64,000 bases of DNA, from assembly GCF_024449095.1 (NCBI RefSeq), contig NZ_CP024627.1, forward strand, positions 2,914,001 through 2,978,000, in the 5' to 3' direction. The notes beneath the pieces are model-generated. The model saw only the letters and a program-made list of their open reading frames with translations, was not told where the DNA came from and did no database searches. The translations under genes and the position numbers were made by a program. Shown here piece by piece: positions 48,463-59,420 of this stretch. Every line of letters starts with the position of its first letter. Position 1 is the stretch's first letter. The DNA is from Vibrio coralliilyticus (GTDB lineage: Bacteria > Pseudomonadota > Gammaproteobacteria > Enterobacterales > Vibrionaceae).

Positions 48463-48485
48463 GAAATGGTATATTATTACTAAAG
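48463..48485. promoter_or_regulatory. Possible Zur box before zur
   Basis: GAAATGGTATATTATTACT and four more bases resemble the gammaproteobacterial Zur consensus GAAATGTTATA-N-TATAACATTTC on the left side (about 15 of 22 defined positions), with a poor right arm. It overlaps the region just before the zur start, where autoregulation is plausible. Confidence 0.35.
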
Positions 48486-48489
48486 TCCA

Positions 48490-48954
48490 ATGGTTATGGT
48501 GAAAGATTTGGACCACAAGCTAATAAAGCAGATTGAAGAAATGTGTGCATCACGAGGGGTTAGACTAACGCCTCAAAGAAAAAGGGTTTTTGAGCTCATT
48601 TGTTCAAGCCCCAAAGCATCAAGCGCATACGAGTTATTGGAAGAGCTAAAAAAGAGTGAACCGCAAGCGAAACCACCAACGGTGTATCGCGCACTCGACT
48701 TTCTTTTAGAGCAAGGGTTTATCCATCGTGTTGAATCGACCAATAGCTTTATTCAGTGCAGCTCTTGTAATGCTCATAAGCACTACTCACATTTACTGAT
48801 TTGCGATAAATGCAGTAATGTTATTGAACTCCAAGATGAGAGCTTGATAGCTTTACTGGAAAATAACGCAGAAAAACATGGCTTTACGATCACAAACCAC
48901 GTGATTGAATCTCATGGCATTTGTCAGTCATGTTCAAATGAACAGACGGAATAA
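48490..48954 (+). CDS. zur: Zinc uptake regulator Zur (Fur family)
   Basis: Zn2+-dependent repressor of zinc transport genes. The 154-residue protein has the winged helix with RLTPQRKRVFELI and PPTVYRALDFLLEQGFIHRVESTN (the Zur-type recognition region), then a dimerisation domain with two zinc-type cysteine pairs, CSSC and CDKC, and a C-terminal CQSC. Sequence and the dusA neighbourhood match Zur rather than Fur. Another ATG six bases downstream (48496) could also be used. A partial Zur-box-like sequence lies just upstream. Confidence 0.9.
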   Translation: MVMVKDLDHKLIKQIEEMCASRGVRLTPQRKRVFELICSSPKASSAYELLEELKKSEPQAKPPTVYRALDFLLEQGFIHRVESTNSFIQCSSCNAHKHYSHLLICDKCSNVIELQDESLIALLENNAEKHGFTITNHVIESHGICQSCSNEQTE

Positions 48955-48969
48955 GAATAGAAGAAGATT

Positions 48970-49431
48970 ATGCGCGCTGAATTTGTAAACCCGTTTTTAG
49001 CTTCTCTGATGAACGTTCTAAAAACGATGGCTTCTCTGGAATTGAAGCCACAGAAACCTCGAGTAAAAAAAGATGAAATTGCTCGCGGTGATGTTTCAGG
49101 TTTAATTGGGATGGTAGGTCAGCAGACACGCGGTTCTATGTCTATCACATTTGATGAAAATCTGGCTCTAGAAATTATGCAAAACATGTTAGGTGAACGC
49201 CCTAACGGTTTGAATGACGAAATTACCGACATGGTGGGTGAAATCACTAACATGGTCGCTGGTGGTGCAAAACGCATCCTTTCCGAAAGCGGCTTCGATT
49301 TCGATATGGCAACGCCAATCGTAGTATCAGGCAAGGGCCACACCATCCGCCACAAATGTGAAGGCGCGATCATCATCATGCCATTCACATCTCAATGGGG
49401 TAACGCGTTTATCGAAATTTGTTTCGAATAA
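48970..49431 (+). CDS. CheX-like chemotaxis phosphatase
   Basis: A 153-residue protein of the CheX/CheC family, whose members remove phosphate from CheY. The family helix with the catalytic Glu and Asn is visible in EITDMVGEITNMVAGGAK (about 83-100), flanked by the beta strands typical of the fold. The protein stands alone, away from any che operon, 15 bases after zur. Whether its target is CheY or another receiver, such as the HD-GYP regulator upstream, is unknown. Confidence 0.83.
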   Translation: MRAEFVNPFLASLMNVLKTMASLELKPQKPRVKKDEIARGDVSGLIGMVGQQTRGSMSITFDENLALEIMQNMLGERPNGLNDEITDMVGEITNMVAGGAKRILSESGFDFDMATPIVVSGKGHTIRHKCEGAIIIMPFTSQWGNAFIEICFE

Positions 49432-49451
49432 CACGCCCCTGACAGATAAAG

Positions 49452-49477
49452 AAAAAGCTTCCTTGGGAAGCTTTTTT
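49452..49477. terminator. Bidirectional terminator between cheX-like gene and cysC
   Basis: AAAAAGCTTCC - TTG - GGAAGCTTTTTT between the convergent genes, with A and T runs for use in both directions. Confidence 0.85.
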
Positions 49478-49480
49478 GCT

Positions 49481-50098
49481 TTATGCGATGATGTTTCTCT
49501 GCTTAAGCGCGGTTAAGCAATCCTCCACTAACGCATCGATGGATTTCTCACCCGCAAGCAAGTCAATGTCAGGGGCTAGTGGCGCTTCATACTCAGAATC
49601 AATCCCAGTGAAATTAGCGATCTCTCCCGCGCGAGCTTTTTTGTATAGCCCTTTAGGATCACGCTGTTCACATACTTCCAATGATGTATTGACGAAGACT
49701 TCAAGGAACTCCCCATCTGGCAGTAAATCTCTTACCAGTTGACGCTCAGCACGATGCGGGGAAATAAAAGCAGACAAAACAATTAACCCCGCATCAGCCA
49801 TCAATTTGGCTAGCTCACCAATACGCCGGATGTTCTCACGGCGATCCTGCTCAGAGAAACCAAGATCACTACACAAACCATGACGCACATTGTCACCATC
49901 GAGTAGATAAGTGTGATAGCCCTGCTCTGCCAGTTTGTTTTCCAACGCTCCTGCAACCGTCGATTTCCCTGCGCCAGATAAACCTGTAAACCAAAGCACA
50001 ACCGGTTTTTGTTGCTTTAGTTTGGCTCTGAAAGCCTTATCAATATTATGCTGATGCCAAACAATGTTTTCATCTTTGGTCGGCGTTTCCGTGGTCAT
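49481..50098 (-). CDS. cysC: Adenylyl-sulfate (APS) kinase
   Basis: Phosphorylates APS to PAPS, the substrate of CysH. The 205-residue protein has the P-loop GLSGAGKS (39-46), DGDNVRHGL and the FISPHRAER loop with Ser113, the residue corresponding to the phosphoserine site of the E. coli enzyme. It is the last gene of the cobA-cysD-cysN-permease-cysC run, ten bases after the permease gene. Confidence 0.96.
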   Translation of the reverse strand: MTTETPTKDENIVWHQHNIDKAFRAKLKQQKPVVLWFTGLSGAGKSTVAGALENKLAEQGYHTYLLDGDNVRHGLCSDLGFSEQDRRENIRRIGELAKLMADAGLIVLSAFISPHRAERQLVRDLLPDGEFLEVFVNTSLEVCEQRDPKGLYKKARAGEIANFTGIDSEYEAPLAPDIDLLAGEKSIDALVEDCLTALKQRNIIA

Positions 50099-50108
50099 AA
50101 TTCTGTCC

Positions 50109-51836
50109 TTAAAACGGGAAAAATTGAGGGATCAAAGCCAATACCAGCACCGAGTAAACAATGGATACTGGAATACCGACTCTGATGTAATCTGCAAGCT
50201 TATAGTTACCTACGCTGTAAACGAGTAAGTTGGTCTGATAACCATAAGGTGAAATAAAGCTGGCACTGGCACCAAACAGTACCGCCATAATGAATGGCAT
50301 AGGGTCGACGCCATAGCCAATTGCCATACTGTAGCCAAGTGGAAACGCGAGCGCGGCAGCTGCATTATTGGTCACCAGCTCGGTCAGTATTAGAGTAAAC
50401 AGGTAAGTCGCTACCAAAGCGCCAAATGCCCCCCAACCATTGAAGGTTTCCATAAACATCGCGCCCAATGTGGCGGATAAACCAGAGGACATCATCAGCT
50501 GGGCGATCGATAAAGCAGAGCCGACAATGACAACGATATCGACAGGAAAGCGACGTCTAAGCTCTCCCATCTGAATCACGCCGAAAAACATCGCCGCAAG
50601 AAGAAATACCGACAAGCCTTTAATCAATGGAACAACATTCAGCAAAGCTGCACCAATCACGCCTGCAAACCCAAGTAGTACTAGGCTTGATTTATTCACA
50701 TCTAGACGAGCACTCGAATCTAGGTCATTGACTAAAACAAACTCTTTGCGGTGCGCCTTACGCTCCTGCTCGAAGCGTTTTCCCGGCGCTAACACCAAAG
50801 TATCACCGGCATTGAGTTCTATATTACCCAATCCACCCTGCAATCTTTCGTGGCCACGACGAATAGCGACGACAACCGCATCAAAGCGATCACGAAAATG
50901 GCTGGACTTGAGAGTCTTATTGCAGAAGCTAGCCGAAGAGCTCACCACCACTTCAACAAAGCTCTGGCCGTTGAGGTGATGTTGACCAAACAGCGTCAAG
51001 CCTTGAATTTCCTGAAGTGTCGCAACGCTTTCGATATCACCACAGAACAACAAGCGATCTTTGGCCTGTAAGACAAAATCCGGTTCCACCGATGCCATGG
51101 TTTTACCACCACGTATCACTTCCGCTAGGAACAGTTTTCTCAATGCACGTAGGTTGTTTTCACTGATGCTCCGCCCAACCAAAGGCGAACCTGGTTCAAC
51201 AATCGTTTCCAGAAAATATGGCAACTCTTCCTGATGTTTATCTTCATAGTTTGGCAGTAAGTAACTCAACGGGATCAAGATCAACAAGCCCGCCACCAGT
51301 ACAGATAACCCGATCATGGTTGGCGTAAAAAAGCCAAGACTTGGCAATCCTGCATCTTCGACAAAGCTATTGATGATCAAGTTGGTTGACGTGCCAATCA
51401 AGGTCAGTGTACCGCCAAGGATCGCAGCATAAGACAATGGTATCAGTAGCTTTGATGGTGCATGAGTTTGATTGCGCTTGATGGCGCCGATCAAAGATAC
51501 CACCACAGCGGTGTTGTTAGTAAACGACGAAAGCAATGCCGTCGATAAGCCCAACTTAGCGACAACAGCGCCAAGCTTACCTGTCGATAAGGAACGGCTG
51601 ACCCAACTAATCAGCCGTGTTTTTTCCAACGCGCTGGAGGCAAGAATCAGCAACACCAGCGTTAACAGAGAGGAATTGGTAAAGTTAGTGGCAACATCAC
51701 CAAGTTCAATCATGCCCGCAAGAAACGCTATAAACGCTGCTCCTGCAAATATGAAACTTGGCTTAATTCGTGTTGTGATCAGGCACGTAACGATACCTAA
51801 CAACACTGCCAACACGAATCCTTGCTGCCACATCAT
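50109..51836 (-). CDS. SLC13-type anion permease with TrkA-C domains, probable sulfate transporter
   Basis: A 575-residue inner-membrane protein. The first half has membrane segments with the SLC13/DASS signature ([13 protein letters not shown] and [10 protein letters not shown]), the middle (about 205-375) carries two TrkA_C domains ([38 protein letters not shown]), and the second half again has membrane segments with [15 protein letters not shown]. Placement between cysN and cysC indicates sulfate as substrate. No CysPTWA uptake genes are seen in the window. Substrate is inferred from context, not from sequence. Confidence 0.85.
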   Translation of the reverse strand: MMWQQGFVLAVLLGIVTCLITTRIKPSFIFAGAAFIAFLAGMIELGDVATNFTNSSLLTLVLLILASSALEKTRLISWVSRSLSTGKLGAVVAKLGLSTALLSSFTNNTAVVVSLIGAIKRNQTHAPSKLLIPLSYAAILGGTLTLIGTSTNLIINSFVEDAGLPSLGFFTPTMIGLSVLVAGLLILIPLSYLLPNYEDKHQEELPYFLETIVEPGSPLVGRSISENNLRALRKLFLAEVIRGGKTMASVEPDFVLQAKDRLLFCGDIESVATLQEIQGLTLFGQHHLNGQSFVEVVVSSSASFCNKTLKSSHFRDRFDAVVVAIRRGHERLQGGLGNIELNAGDTLVLAPGKRFEQERKAHRKEFVLVNDLDSSARLDVNKSSLVLLGFAGVIGAALLNVVPLIKGLSVFLLAAMFFGVIQMGELRRRFPVDIVVIVGSALSIAQLMMSSGLSATLGAMFMETFNGWGAFGALVATYLFTLILTELVTNNAAAALAFPLGYSMAIGYGVDPMPFIMAVLFGASASFISPYGYQTNLLVYSVGNYKLADYIRVGIPVSIVYSVLVLALIPQFFPF

Positions 51837-51856
51837 ATTCTACCTGCTCCGCTCGG

Positions 51857-53269
51857 TTAGATTTTCGCATCCCACTCTGGGAAGTGCTTAAGAATCAGAG
51901 CTTTTAGCTCGTTTTCGAAAGCCCCCATTCGCTCCTGAGGAGAACGCTGACGCTCAGCCAAGGCATCGCGAACCAAACCCGCACCTACGGTTACATTAGT
52001 CAGGCGATCGATGATGATGAAGCCACCGGTATCTTGCACGGCATCGTAATTGTCGATGGCGACCGACTCATTCAATGTCCACTCACACAAACCAATACCA
52101 TTCAGTGGTAGCTCTTCTGCTTTGTGCATAGACAGGTTGTTGATGTCGTACTGGTGACGAATGGCTTCAACGCGGCCTACCGTCTTCTTGCCCGCAATCT
52201 TCACATCGTAATCACGGCCAGCCTGCAATGGCTGTTCAGTCATCCACACCACATCAGCAAGCAGTCGGTTACTTGACTCAACTTGAGCATGTTCAAGTAC
52301 GATCAAGTCACCACGACTGATATCGATCTCATCTTCCAATGTCAGCGTTACCGCAAGACCCGCTTGAGCTTGCTCTAGGTCGCCATCAAAAGTCACAATA
52401 CGCGCCACTTTCGAACTCTTACCTGAAGGCAGAGCTTTGATGCGGTCACCTACTTTGACATTGCCTGAGGCAATCGTGCCCGCAAAACCACGGAAGTCGA
52501 GGTTTGGACGATTGACATATTGGACAGGGAAACGGAAATCCCCCTCTTCTTTAACCTGGTCAACATCGACATTTTCTAGAAGATCGAGTAAAGATGGCCC
52601 TTCAAACCAGCTCAGGTTATCACTCGCTTCCACCACATTGTCGCCCTCTAGCGCAGACAGTGGAATGATCTGAATATCGGTTTCGCCTTGTAGGTTTTCT
52701 GAGAACGACAGGTATTCGTCACGGATCTCTTCAAAGCGTTGTTGTGAATACTCCACCAGATCCATCTTGTTCACTGCCACCACAAAGTGCTTAAGGCCAA
52801 GCAAGTTTGAGATGAAAGAGTGACGACGAGTTTGATCCAATACCCCTTTACGCGCATCAATCAAAATGACTGCAAGATCACAGGTCGAAGCGCCTGTCGC
52901 CATGTTGCGCGTGTACTGCTCATGCCCTGGCGTGTCGGCAATGATGAACTTACGCTTCTGGGTAGAGAAATAGCGGTATGCGACATCAATCGTGATCCCC
53001 TGCTCACGCTCAGCTTGCAAGCCATCAACCAACAACGCTAGGTCTGGACGTTCACCGGTGGTACCGACACGCTGGCTATCCGAGTGAACGGCGGCCAACT
53101 GATCTTCATAAATTTGCTTTGAGTCGTGGAGTAGACGACCAATCAATGTACTTTTACCATCATCTACTGAACCACATGTGAGGAATCTAAGTAGCGATTT
53201 GTGTTGATGCTGAGTCAGGTAACCTTCGATACCAAGTTCAGCTAATTGAGCTTCAACTGCACTGTTCAT
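51857..53269 (-). CDS. cysN: Sulfate adenylyltransferase subunit 1 (GTPase)
   Basis: GTPase subunit of ATP sulfurylase; GTP hydrolysis drives APS formation by CysD. The 470-residue protein is an EF-Tu-like G protein: G1 GSVDDGKST (33-41), G3 DTPGHEQY (about 111-118), G4 NKMD, followed by two beta-barrel domains. There is no C-terminal APS kinase fusion; cysC is a separate gene two places downstream. It starts 17 bases after cysD. Confidence 0.97.
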   Translation of the reverse strand: MNSAVEAQLAELGIEGYLTQHQHKSLLRFLTCGSVDDGKSTLIGRLLHDSKQIYEDQLAAVHSDSQRVGTTGERPDLALLVDGLQAEREQGITIDVAYRYFSTQKRKFIIADTPGHEQYTRNMATGASTCDLAVILIDARKGVLDQTRRHSFISNLLGLKHFVVAVNKMDLVEYSQQRFEEIRDEYLSFSENLQGETDIQIIPLSALEGDNVVEASDNLSWFEGPSLLDLLENVDVDQVKEEGDFRFPVQYVNRPNLDFRGFAGTIASGNVKVGDRIKALPSGKSSKVARIVTFDGDLEQAQAGLAVTLTLEDEIDISRGDLIVLEHAQVESSNRLLADVVWMTEQPLQAGRDYDVKIAGKKTVGRVEAIRHQYDINNLSMHKAEELPLNGIGLCEWTLNESVAIDNYDAVQDTGGFIIIDRLTNVTVGAGLVRDALAERQRSPQERMGAFENELKALILKHFPEWDAKI

Positions 53270-53286
53270 AATCTTTCCTTAGATCC

Positions 53287-54195
53287 TTAGAAATAACCTT
53301 GTCGTTTCTTCAATTCCATCGATCCCGACTGATCGTGGTCGATCGCACGGCCTTGTCGTTCACTTGATGTCGCAACCAGCATTTCTTCAATAATGCCCGT
53401 CAGTGTATTGGCGTCTGATTCGATCGCTCCGGTCAGCGGGTAGCATCCTAAAGTACGGAAACGGACGTTTTTCTCTTCAATCACTTCACCTGGTTGTAGC
53501 TTCATTCGCTCATCGTCCACCATAATAAGCATGCCATCACGCTCAACGACTGGACGCTTATCAGCTAGGTAAAGCGGAACAATTTCGATGTTTTCCAAAT
53601 AGATGTATTGCCAGATATCTAGCTCAGTCCAGTTGGATAGTGGGAACACACGGATGCTTTCACCTTTGTTGATCTGGCCGTTGTAAGTACGCCATAACTC
53701 AGGACGCTGATTCTTTGGATCCCATGTATGGTTCTTGTCACGGAAAGAATAGACACGCTCTTTCGCACGAGATTTCTCTTCATCGCGGCGCGCACCACCA
53801 AAAGCCGCATCAAAACCATACTTATTCAACGCTTGTTTAAGACCTTGAGTTTTCATGATGTCAGTATGCTTGGACGAGCCATGTTCGAATGGGCTACATC
53901 CCATCGCAAGACCTTCTGGGTTCTTATGAACCAAAAGCTCAAAGCCGTATTTTTCTGCGGTTTTGTCGCGGAATTTGATCATCTCCTTAAACTTCCAGTC
54001 GGTATCGACGTGAAGTAGAGGAAACGGGATCTTACCTGGGTAAAAAGCCTTACGAGCAAGATGCAGCATGACTGAGGAATCTTTACCGATGGAGTACATC
54101 ATCACCGGATTATCAAACTCTGCGGCAACTTCGCGGATAATATGAATACTTTCCGCTTCTAGCTGCTTGAGATGGGTTAAACGTTCTTGGTCCAT
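53287..54195 (-). CDS. cysD: Sulfate adenylyltransferase subunit 2
   Basis: Catalytic subunit of ATP sulfurylase, which makes APS from ATP and sulfate. The 302-residue length equals that of E. coli CysD. The PP-loop variant [14 protein letters not shown] starts near residue 34, with [16 protein letters not shown] and [11 protein letters not shown] downstream. The frame is open up to 54297, but the ATG at 54195 has AAAGGAAG just before it and aligns with known starts. Confidence 0.96.
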   Translation of the reverse strand: MDQERLTHLKQLEAESIHIIREVAAEFDNPVMMYSIGKDSSVMLHLARKAFYPGKIPFPLLHVDTDWKFKEMIKFRDKTAEKYGFELLVHKNPEGLAMGCSPFEHGSSKHTDIMKTQGLKQALNKYGFDAAFGGARRDEEKSRAKERVYSFRDKNHTWDPKNQRPELWRTYNGQINKGESIRVFPLSNWTELDIWQYIYLENIEIVPLYLADKRPVVERDGMLIMVDDERMKLQPGEVIEEKNVRFRTLGCYPLTGAIESDANTLTGIIEEMLVATSSERQGRAIDHDQSGSMELKKRQGYF

Positions 54196-54253
54196 GTTAG
54201 TGCTTCCTTTGCGGCTCACTGGGAGCGTCTGACAAATTCTAAATAAATGGGCA

Positions 54254-55123
54254 TTACGCGAATTGGCGCTGTTGTAATGGTTCTTGCTGTGTTCCAAACC
54301 ACGTTAATTTTTCTGATAAAGACACCACTTCACCAATCACGATCAGTGACGGTGACTCAGCATCTTGAGCAAGGGTTGCCAGCTGTGACAGCTGACCTTT
54401 AAAAACTTTCTGACAGGATTGTGTTCCGCGTTCGATGATCGCAATCGGAGTGTCTGGAGAGCGGCCATGTTCAATCAACTGACCTTGAATGTATTCAGAC
54501 TTCATCAGCCCCATATAAATCACCAGAGTCTGATTGCCACGAGCCAGCGTTGACCAATCCATTTGGTCACTATCCGCTTTAAGGTGGCCTGTGATAAACA
54601 TCGCCGTCTGCGCGTAATCACGATGCGTCAATGGGATGCCGGCATAGGCAGTAGCACCAGCAGCAGCGGTAATGCCAGGCACAACGTGGAACGAAACGCC
54701 TGCATCGGCCAAGACTTCCAGTTCTTCACCACCACGGCCAAAGATAAATGGATCGCCACCTTTGATACGCACAACACGATGTCCTTGTTGAGCGAAGTCC
54801 ACCAGTAGCTGATTGGTTTTTTCTTGAGGAACACTATGATGACCAGCACGCTTACCGACACAGACTAAGATCGTATCGCTCGGTACTAGTGCCATGATTT
54901 CATCGGAGACTAAATAGTCGTAAAGTACAACATCCGCCTGCTGTAAAAAGCGCAGTGCTTTGATGGTCAGCAATTCAAGATCCCCCGGGCCAGCACCAAT
55001 AAGCGCTACTTCACCCGGGGTCAACACACTCTTGCCAATACTCACTGAAGCAACAGCTTGGTCTTGCTCTGCTCGTGGGTTGTTGAGTGGAAATTGAGAA
55101 ACTGTATCCTTGCTCGCCATCAT
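54254..55123 (-). CDS. cobA: Uroporphyrinogen-III C-methyltransferase
   Basis: Methylates uroporphyrinogen III to precorrin-2 on the way to siroheme, the cofactor of CysI. The 289-residue protein has the SUMT signatures [18 protein letters not shown] (about 38-55), [17 protein letters not shown] and [19 protein letters not shown]. There is no CysG dehydrogenase/chelatase fusion, so those steps must be encoded elsewhere. First gene of the run with cysD, cysN, the permease and cysC (58 bases before cysD). Two ATGs open the frame. Confidence 0.94.
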   Translation of the reverse strand: MMASKDTVSQFPLNNPRAEQDQAVASVSIGKSVLTPGEVALIGAGPGDLELLTIKALRFLQQADVVLYDYLVSDEIMALVPSDTILVCVGKRAGHHSVPQEKTNQLLVDFAQQGHRVVRIKGGDPFIFGRGGEELEVLADAGVSFHVVPGITAAAGATAYAGIPLTHRDYAQTAMFITGHLKADSDQMDWSTLARGNQTLVIYMGLMKSEYIQGQLIEHGRSPDTPIAIIERGTQSCQKVFKGQLSQLATLAQDAESPSLIVIGEVVSLSEKLTWFGTQQEPLQQRQFA

Positions 55124-55382
55124 GTAATTCCTTTCCTATCGCTGAAAGCATTATGGCGCTCTAGATATATTACCTGAAATTCTAAAATTTCATTTTTTAT
55201 ACCTTTTTCTGATAAGACTAGAATGCAATATGGTTAATGCTGAGGTACAGATGAGATCTACCAAGCAGAACGGCATAAAGTAATCGCTCTAGGTCACAGT
55301 TTATTAATGAGTGAAATATCCGTTGCACATCGTTTTGTTACATTATGCTGCGTCTCACAATAACGCTATCGGAGCTTATAAA

Positions 55383-57344
55383 ATGAAAGTCGCAGTGAAA
55401 CCTCTTTCGATTGCCGTACTGGGTGGCATGCTAACTATGGCTGGCCCTGCTATGGCTGAAACGATCAAATTACGCATCGTAGAAACCACGGATATTCACA
55501 CTAACGTCATGGACTACGACTACTACAAAGATAAACCGACTCAGAAAACCGGTCTGACTCGTACAGCAACGCTGGTTAAGCAAGCTCAGGCCGAGGTAGA
55601 GAACAGCGTACTGGTTGATAATGGTGACCTTATCCAAGGCAGCCCTATGGGTGACTACATGGCCGACAAAGGCATCAAGCCAGGTGAAGTACACCCTGTT
55701 TACAAAGCGATGAACCAACTAAACTACGATGTCGGTAATATCGGCAACCACGAGTTTAACTATGGTCTCGAGTTCCTTGCAGAAACCATCAATGACGCTG
55801 ACTTTCCTTACATCAGCGCAAACGTGTTTGATAAGAAAACAGGCAAGCACTACTTCAAGCCTTACATCATCAAAACTCATACTTTTAAAGATGTTGATGG
55901 CGTAGAACATGAAATCAAAGTGGGCTACATTGGTTTCGTCCCACCACAAATCATGGTTTGGGATAAGAAAAACCTAGAAGGCAAGGTATTTGCGAAGGAC
56001 ATCAAAGAAACAGCAGAAGAGCTTGTCCCTCAGATGAAAAAAGAAGGTGCTGATGTGATCGTTGCCATTCCACACTCTGGAGTAGCATCTGATCCTTACA
56101 AAGCAGGTGCAGAAAACTCAACTTACTACTTATCAGAAGTTGAAGGCATTGATGCGATCGCCTTTGGTCACTCACATGCTGTCTTCCCAGGTAAAGGCTT
56201 TGACAACATCCAAGGTGTGGATAATCAACAAGGTACCATTAACGGCGTCGCTTCAGTCATGCCAGGCCGTTGGGGCAGCCACGTTGGCGTTATTGATTTA
56301 GAGTTAAAGGAAAAACAAGGAAAGTGGACCGTTGTTAAAGGTCAGTCTGAAGCTCGTCCTATCTATGACGAAGTGGCCAAAAAATCGCTGGCTAAAGCCG
56401 ACCCTGACATGGTGAAAGCACTAGAAGCAGACCATAAAGGTACTCTGGATTTCGTCAACCAGCCGATTGGTAAAGCTAATGATGTTATGTACAGCTTCCT
56501 AGCTCTGGTACAGGATGATCCAACCGTACAAATCGTTAACCTAGCGCAAAAAGATTACGTTGAACGCTTCATTCAAGGCGACCCTGATCTTTCTGATATT
56601 CCAGTTCTTTCGGCCGCAGCGCCATTTAAAGCAGGCGGTCGTAAAAATGACCCAGCAAACTTCACTGAAGTAGAGTCAGGGCAGCTTACTTTCCGTAACG
56701 CAGCTGACCTTTACCTATACCCGAATACGCTTGTTGCGATGAAGGTCAAAGGCAAGGAAGTGAAAGAGTGGCTTGAGTGTACAGCGGGCCAGTTCCAGCA
56801 AATCGATGTGAACAGCACTGCACCGCAGCAACTGATCAATTGGGATGGCTTCCGTACTTATAACTTTGATGTCATTGACGGTGTTGAATACCAGATTGAT
56901 GTGACTCAACCCGCCAAATATGATGGTGACTGTAAGCTGGTTAATGAAGGCGCTGAACGTATCGTTGGCTTAACTTACCAAGGTAAGCCAATCGATATGG
57001 AGCAAGACTTCCTAATCGCGACTAACAACTACCGTGCCTACAGCAACAAGTTCCCAGGTACTGGTAGTGAGTTTGTCGCGTTTGATTCTCCGGATGAAAA
57101 CCGCTCTGTTATTGCTTCTTACATTAGCCGAGTAAGTAAAGAAAAAGGCGAAGTCACGCCAAGCGCAGACAACAACTGGACATTCGCTCCAATTAAGTCT
57201 GACAACAAACTCGATATCCGCTTTGAAACATCACCAAGTGACAAAGCAGCAGATTTCATTGAGAAGAAAGGTCAATACCCAATGAAACATGTCGCTACAG
57301 ACGAAATTGGTTTTGCGGTTTATCAGATCGACCTGCAAAAGTAA
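55383..57344 (+). CDS. cpdB: 2',3'-cyclic-nucleotide 2'-phosphodiesterase/3'-nucleotidase
   Basis: Periplasmic enzyme that cleaves 2',3'-cyclic nucleotides and 3'-nucleotides to nucleosides, for nucleotide scavenging. The 653-residue protein has a signal peptide (cleavage after AMA near residue 25). The metallophosphoesterase domain shows DIH (37-39), [17 protein letters not shown] (about 121-128) and GHSHAVF. A C-terminal 5'-nucleotidase-type domain follows. The frame extends up to 55311, but the ATG at 55383 is preceded by CGGAGC and gives the signal peptide. No GPI or LPXTG anchor is seen. Confidence 0.93.
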   Translation: MKVAVKPLSIAVLGGMLTMAGPAMAETIKLRIVETTDIHTNVMDYDYYKDKPTQKTGLTRTATLVKQAQAEVENSVLVDNGDLIQGSPMGDYMADKGIKPGEVHPVYKAMNQLNYDVGNIGNHEFNYGLEFLAETINDADFPYISANVFDKKTGKHYFKPYIIKTHTFKDVDGVEHEIKVGYIGFVPPQIMVWDKKNLEGKVFAKDIKETAEELVPQMKKEGADVIVAIPHSGVASDPYKAGAENSTYYLSEVEGIDAIAFGHSHAVFPGKGFDNIQGVDNQQGTINGVASVMPGRWGSHVGVIDLELKEKQGKWTVVKGQSEARPIYDEVAKKSLAKADPDMVKALEADHKGTLDFVNQPIGKANDVMYSFLALVQDDPTVQIVNLAQKDYVERFIQGDPDLSDIPVLSAAAPFKAGGRKNDPANFTEVESGQLTFRNAADLYLYPNTLVAMKVKGKEVKEWLECTAGQFQQIDVNSTAPQQLINWDGFRTYNFDVIDGVEYQIDVTQPAKYDGDCKLVNEGAERIVGLTYQGKPIDMEQDFLIATNNYRAYSNKFPGTGSEFVAFDSPDENRSVIASYISRVSKEKGEVTPSADNNWTFAPIKSDNKLDIRFETSPSDKAADFIEKKGQYPMKHVATDEIGFAVYQIDLQK

Positions 57345-57362
57345 GCATGTGATATAGCTTTC

Positions 57363-57391
57363 AAGCCGCGATGTCTATCGCGGCTTTTTTT
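57363..57391 (+). terminator. Terminator of cpdB
   Basis: AAGCCGCGAT / ATCGCGGCTT hairpin with a GTCT loop and T run, 18 bases after the cpdB stop codon. Confidence 0.88.
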
Positions 57392-57461
57392 CATCACAAG
57401 TTAGCGAATCATACTTATTCGGTTAGAATTCTAAGCATGTTTTAGTTGATGATAAAAATTC

Positions 57462-58031
57462 ATGCAGCCCACCGAACGCTTTACGGAACAGCTCCAAGCC
57501 ACAGGCTTCAATCACGATGAAATAGCCCAATTGCTTGACTCTGCTCAGCTTATTGAGCTCCCAACCCGGCATATATTGCTTCACCAAGGTCAACTCGCCG
57601 ACGAGATCTTTTTCCTCATCGAAGGAATTTGCCACTCCGCCTATCTCACTGATAAAGGTAAGGAATTCAGCAAGGAATTTTACTGGGAACACGACTGGAT
57701 CATCGGCTTCGAAAGTTTAATCAAGCAACAACCTTCGCCATACCTTCTCGAATCTCTGACCTCTTGTGTGCTCTTCTCACTTCCAGTAGAAACACTTCGC
57801 CAATGGCGCAGTCAAAAACATAGCGTGTATCTCAAGCTACTAGAAACTCAGTTGATGTACAAAGAGAACAAAGAACGCTTTATGCTGTTGTATACCCCAG
57901 AAGAACGTTATGAACTGTTCTGCCAGCATTACCCGCACTTGCCTGAAAGGCTAACCGACTATCAGATAGCCGCCTACCTAGGGATTACACCGATTAGCCT
58001 GAGCCGAATTAAAAAGCGAATGCAAAGTTAA
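57462..58031 (+). CDS. CRP/FNR-family transcription regulator
   Basis: A 189-residue protein with an N-terminal cyclic-nucleotide-binding-type beta roll (about 20-115, including ILLHQGQLADEIFFLIEG) and a C-terminal helix-turn-helix (LTDYQIAAYLGITPISLSRIKKR, in two parts). It has no FNR-type cysteine cluster, and the cAMP-contact residues of CRP (RSAE pattern) are not evident, so the effector is unknown. It is followed 70 bases later by an elaA-like gene and a drug/metabolite exporter gene that could be its targets. Confidence 0.85.
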   Translation: MQPTERFTEQLQATGFNHDEIAQLLDSAQLIELPTRHILLHQGQLADEIFFLIEGICHSAYLTDKGKEFSKEFYWEHDWIIGFESLIKQQPSPYLLESLTSCVLFSLPVETLRQWRSQKHSVYLKLLETQLMYKENKERFMLLYTPEERYELFCQHYPHLPERLTDYQIAAYLGITPISLSRIKKRMQS

Positions 58032-58101
58032 CATTTGTTAATGCTGTCAGGGTTCATCACTGTTAACTTAGGTCTTCATAAGAACCAAACCGAGCAACGC
58101 T

Positions 58102-58554
58102 ATGATCACCTGGCAACTTCTTCCTTTTGACCAATTAACCACTCGCCAGCTATACCAATTACTTAAGCTGAGAGTCGATGTCTTCGTCGTCGAACAAACC
58201 TGCCCTTATCCTGAACTGGATGGCAAAGATAGCTTAGAAAACGTACATCATTTAATGGGCTACAAAGAAGACGAACTGGTTGCTTGCGCACGACTTCTAC
58301 CGCAAAACGTCAGCTATCCTTCAGTCAGTATTGGTCGAGTGGCTACCGCGCAAGCTCACCGCGGTGACGGGTTAGGCCATCAGTTGATCGAACAAGCGCT
58401 ATTAGAATGTGACAAGCTGTGGCCGGGACAAGATATTGAGATTGGTGCTCAGGAACATCTAGAAACGTATTACAACCGCCATGGTTTTCAGCGCACCTCC
58501 GAGATGTACCTAGAGGACGACATTCCACACATCGACATGAAGTTTAGTCGGTAG
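58102..58554 (+). CDS. elaA: GNAT-family N-acetyltransferase ElaA
   Basis: A 150-residue acyltransferase resembling E. coli ElaA over its full length (LYQLLKLRVDVFVVEQTCPY; DELVACARLLP). The acetyl-CoA-binding signature lies in VATAQAHRGDGLGHQLIEQA (about 77-96). The substrate is unknown. It ends two bases before the EamA transporter gene. Confidence 0.88.
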   Translation: MITWQLLPFDQLTTRQLYQLLKLRVDVFVVEQTCPYPELDGKDSLENVHHLMGYKEDELVACARLLPQNVSYPSVSIGRVATAQAHRGDGLGHQLIEQALLECDKLWPGQDIEIGAQEHLETYYNRHGFQRTSEMYLEDDIPHIDMKFSR

Positions 58555-58556
58555 TT

Positions 58557-59420
58557 ATGACCGGGTTCTCTCCTCAAGCCATTGCTCTGTGGTTACTGAT
58601 TGCAGGTAATCTCACGGCATCACTGTCAGATGTGATGGTCAAATTGCTTGATGGTAGCGTGAGCCCGTTTCAGTACATTTTTATTCGCCAGTTAATCTCA
58701 GTGGCGGTGATCTACCCGCTGTGGAGAAAAGAAGCACAGACCACACGCCAACTGCATTCACCTAGCCTCAATATCTTTCGCGCTCATCTCGTTTTGATTG
58801 GCAGTGGTTGCATGGTGGTTGCCATCACTCATATGCCCCTAGCCAGTGCAAATGCCGTGTTCTATGCCGCACCTTTGTTAATGCTGCCCATTTCAGTGTT
58901 GATGATGGGGGAAAAACCTTCTCGTTCCAAAGTGCTCGGCACACTATTAGGTTTTGTTGGTGTGCTGATTGTTCTCAGACCTTCACAATTTCATTGGGCT
59001 ACCTTTTTTGCACTCGGTACGGCAACCACGCTGGCGTTGTTTAATGTTTCAGCACGTAAACTGCCCGAGCAACAGTCCATGATCAGTACCTTGTTTTGGA
59101 CTTCACTGCTATCACTTCCCGTTGCGGGCATTCTGGCCGTTTGGTCGTGGCAAGCAATCAACGCCTCCCAGTTGGGATTAATCGCTGCTGGAGCACTTCT
59201 TATTCTTATTTATAATGGCCTGGCTGTGCTGGCCTACAGAAAAGCGCCAGCCGGGGAGATAGGTTTAGCAGAGTATTCTGGATTAGTGTTTGTCACTCTG
59301 TTTGGAATCTGGTGGTTTAACGAAATTCCGGATTGGATTACTGCCATGGGAATCATGCTGATCATCGCCCCTTTGCTACCAATAAGGCGACGATTTCGAC
59401 AGCGTATTGTAAACAGTTAA
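58557..59420 (+). CDS. DMT-superfamily (EamA) transporter
   Basis: Inner-membrane transporter of 287 residues with about ten membrane helices in two EamA halves; PFQYIFIRQLISVAVIYPLW and MPLASANAVFYAAPLLMLPI are typical of the first half. Family members export amino acids and other metabolites; the substrate here is unknown. It follows elaA by two bases, and its stop codon is adjacent to the end of the convergent ytfB-like gene. Confidence 0.88.
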   Translation: MTGFSPQAIALWLLIAGNLTASLSDVMVKLLDGSVSPFQYIFIRQLISVAVIYPLWRKEAQTTRQLHSPSLNIFRAHLVLIGSGCMVVAITHMPLASANAVFYAAPLLMLPISVLMMGEKPSRSKVLGTLLGFVGVLIVLRPSQFHWATFFALGTATTLALFNVSARKLPEQQSMISTLFWTSLLSLPVAGILAVWSWQAINASQLGLIAAGALLILIYNGLAVLAYRKAPAGEIGLAEYSGLVFVTLFGIWWFNEIPDWITAMGIMLIIAPLLPIRRRFRQRIVNS

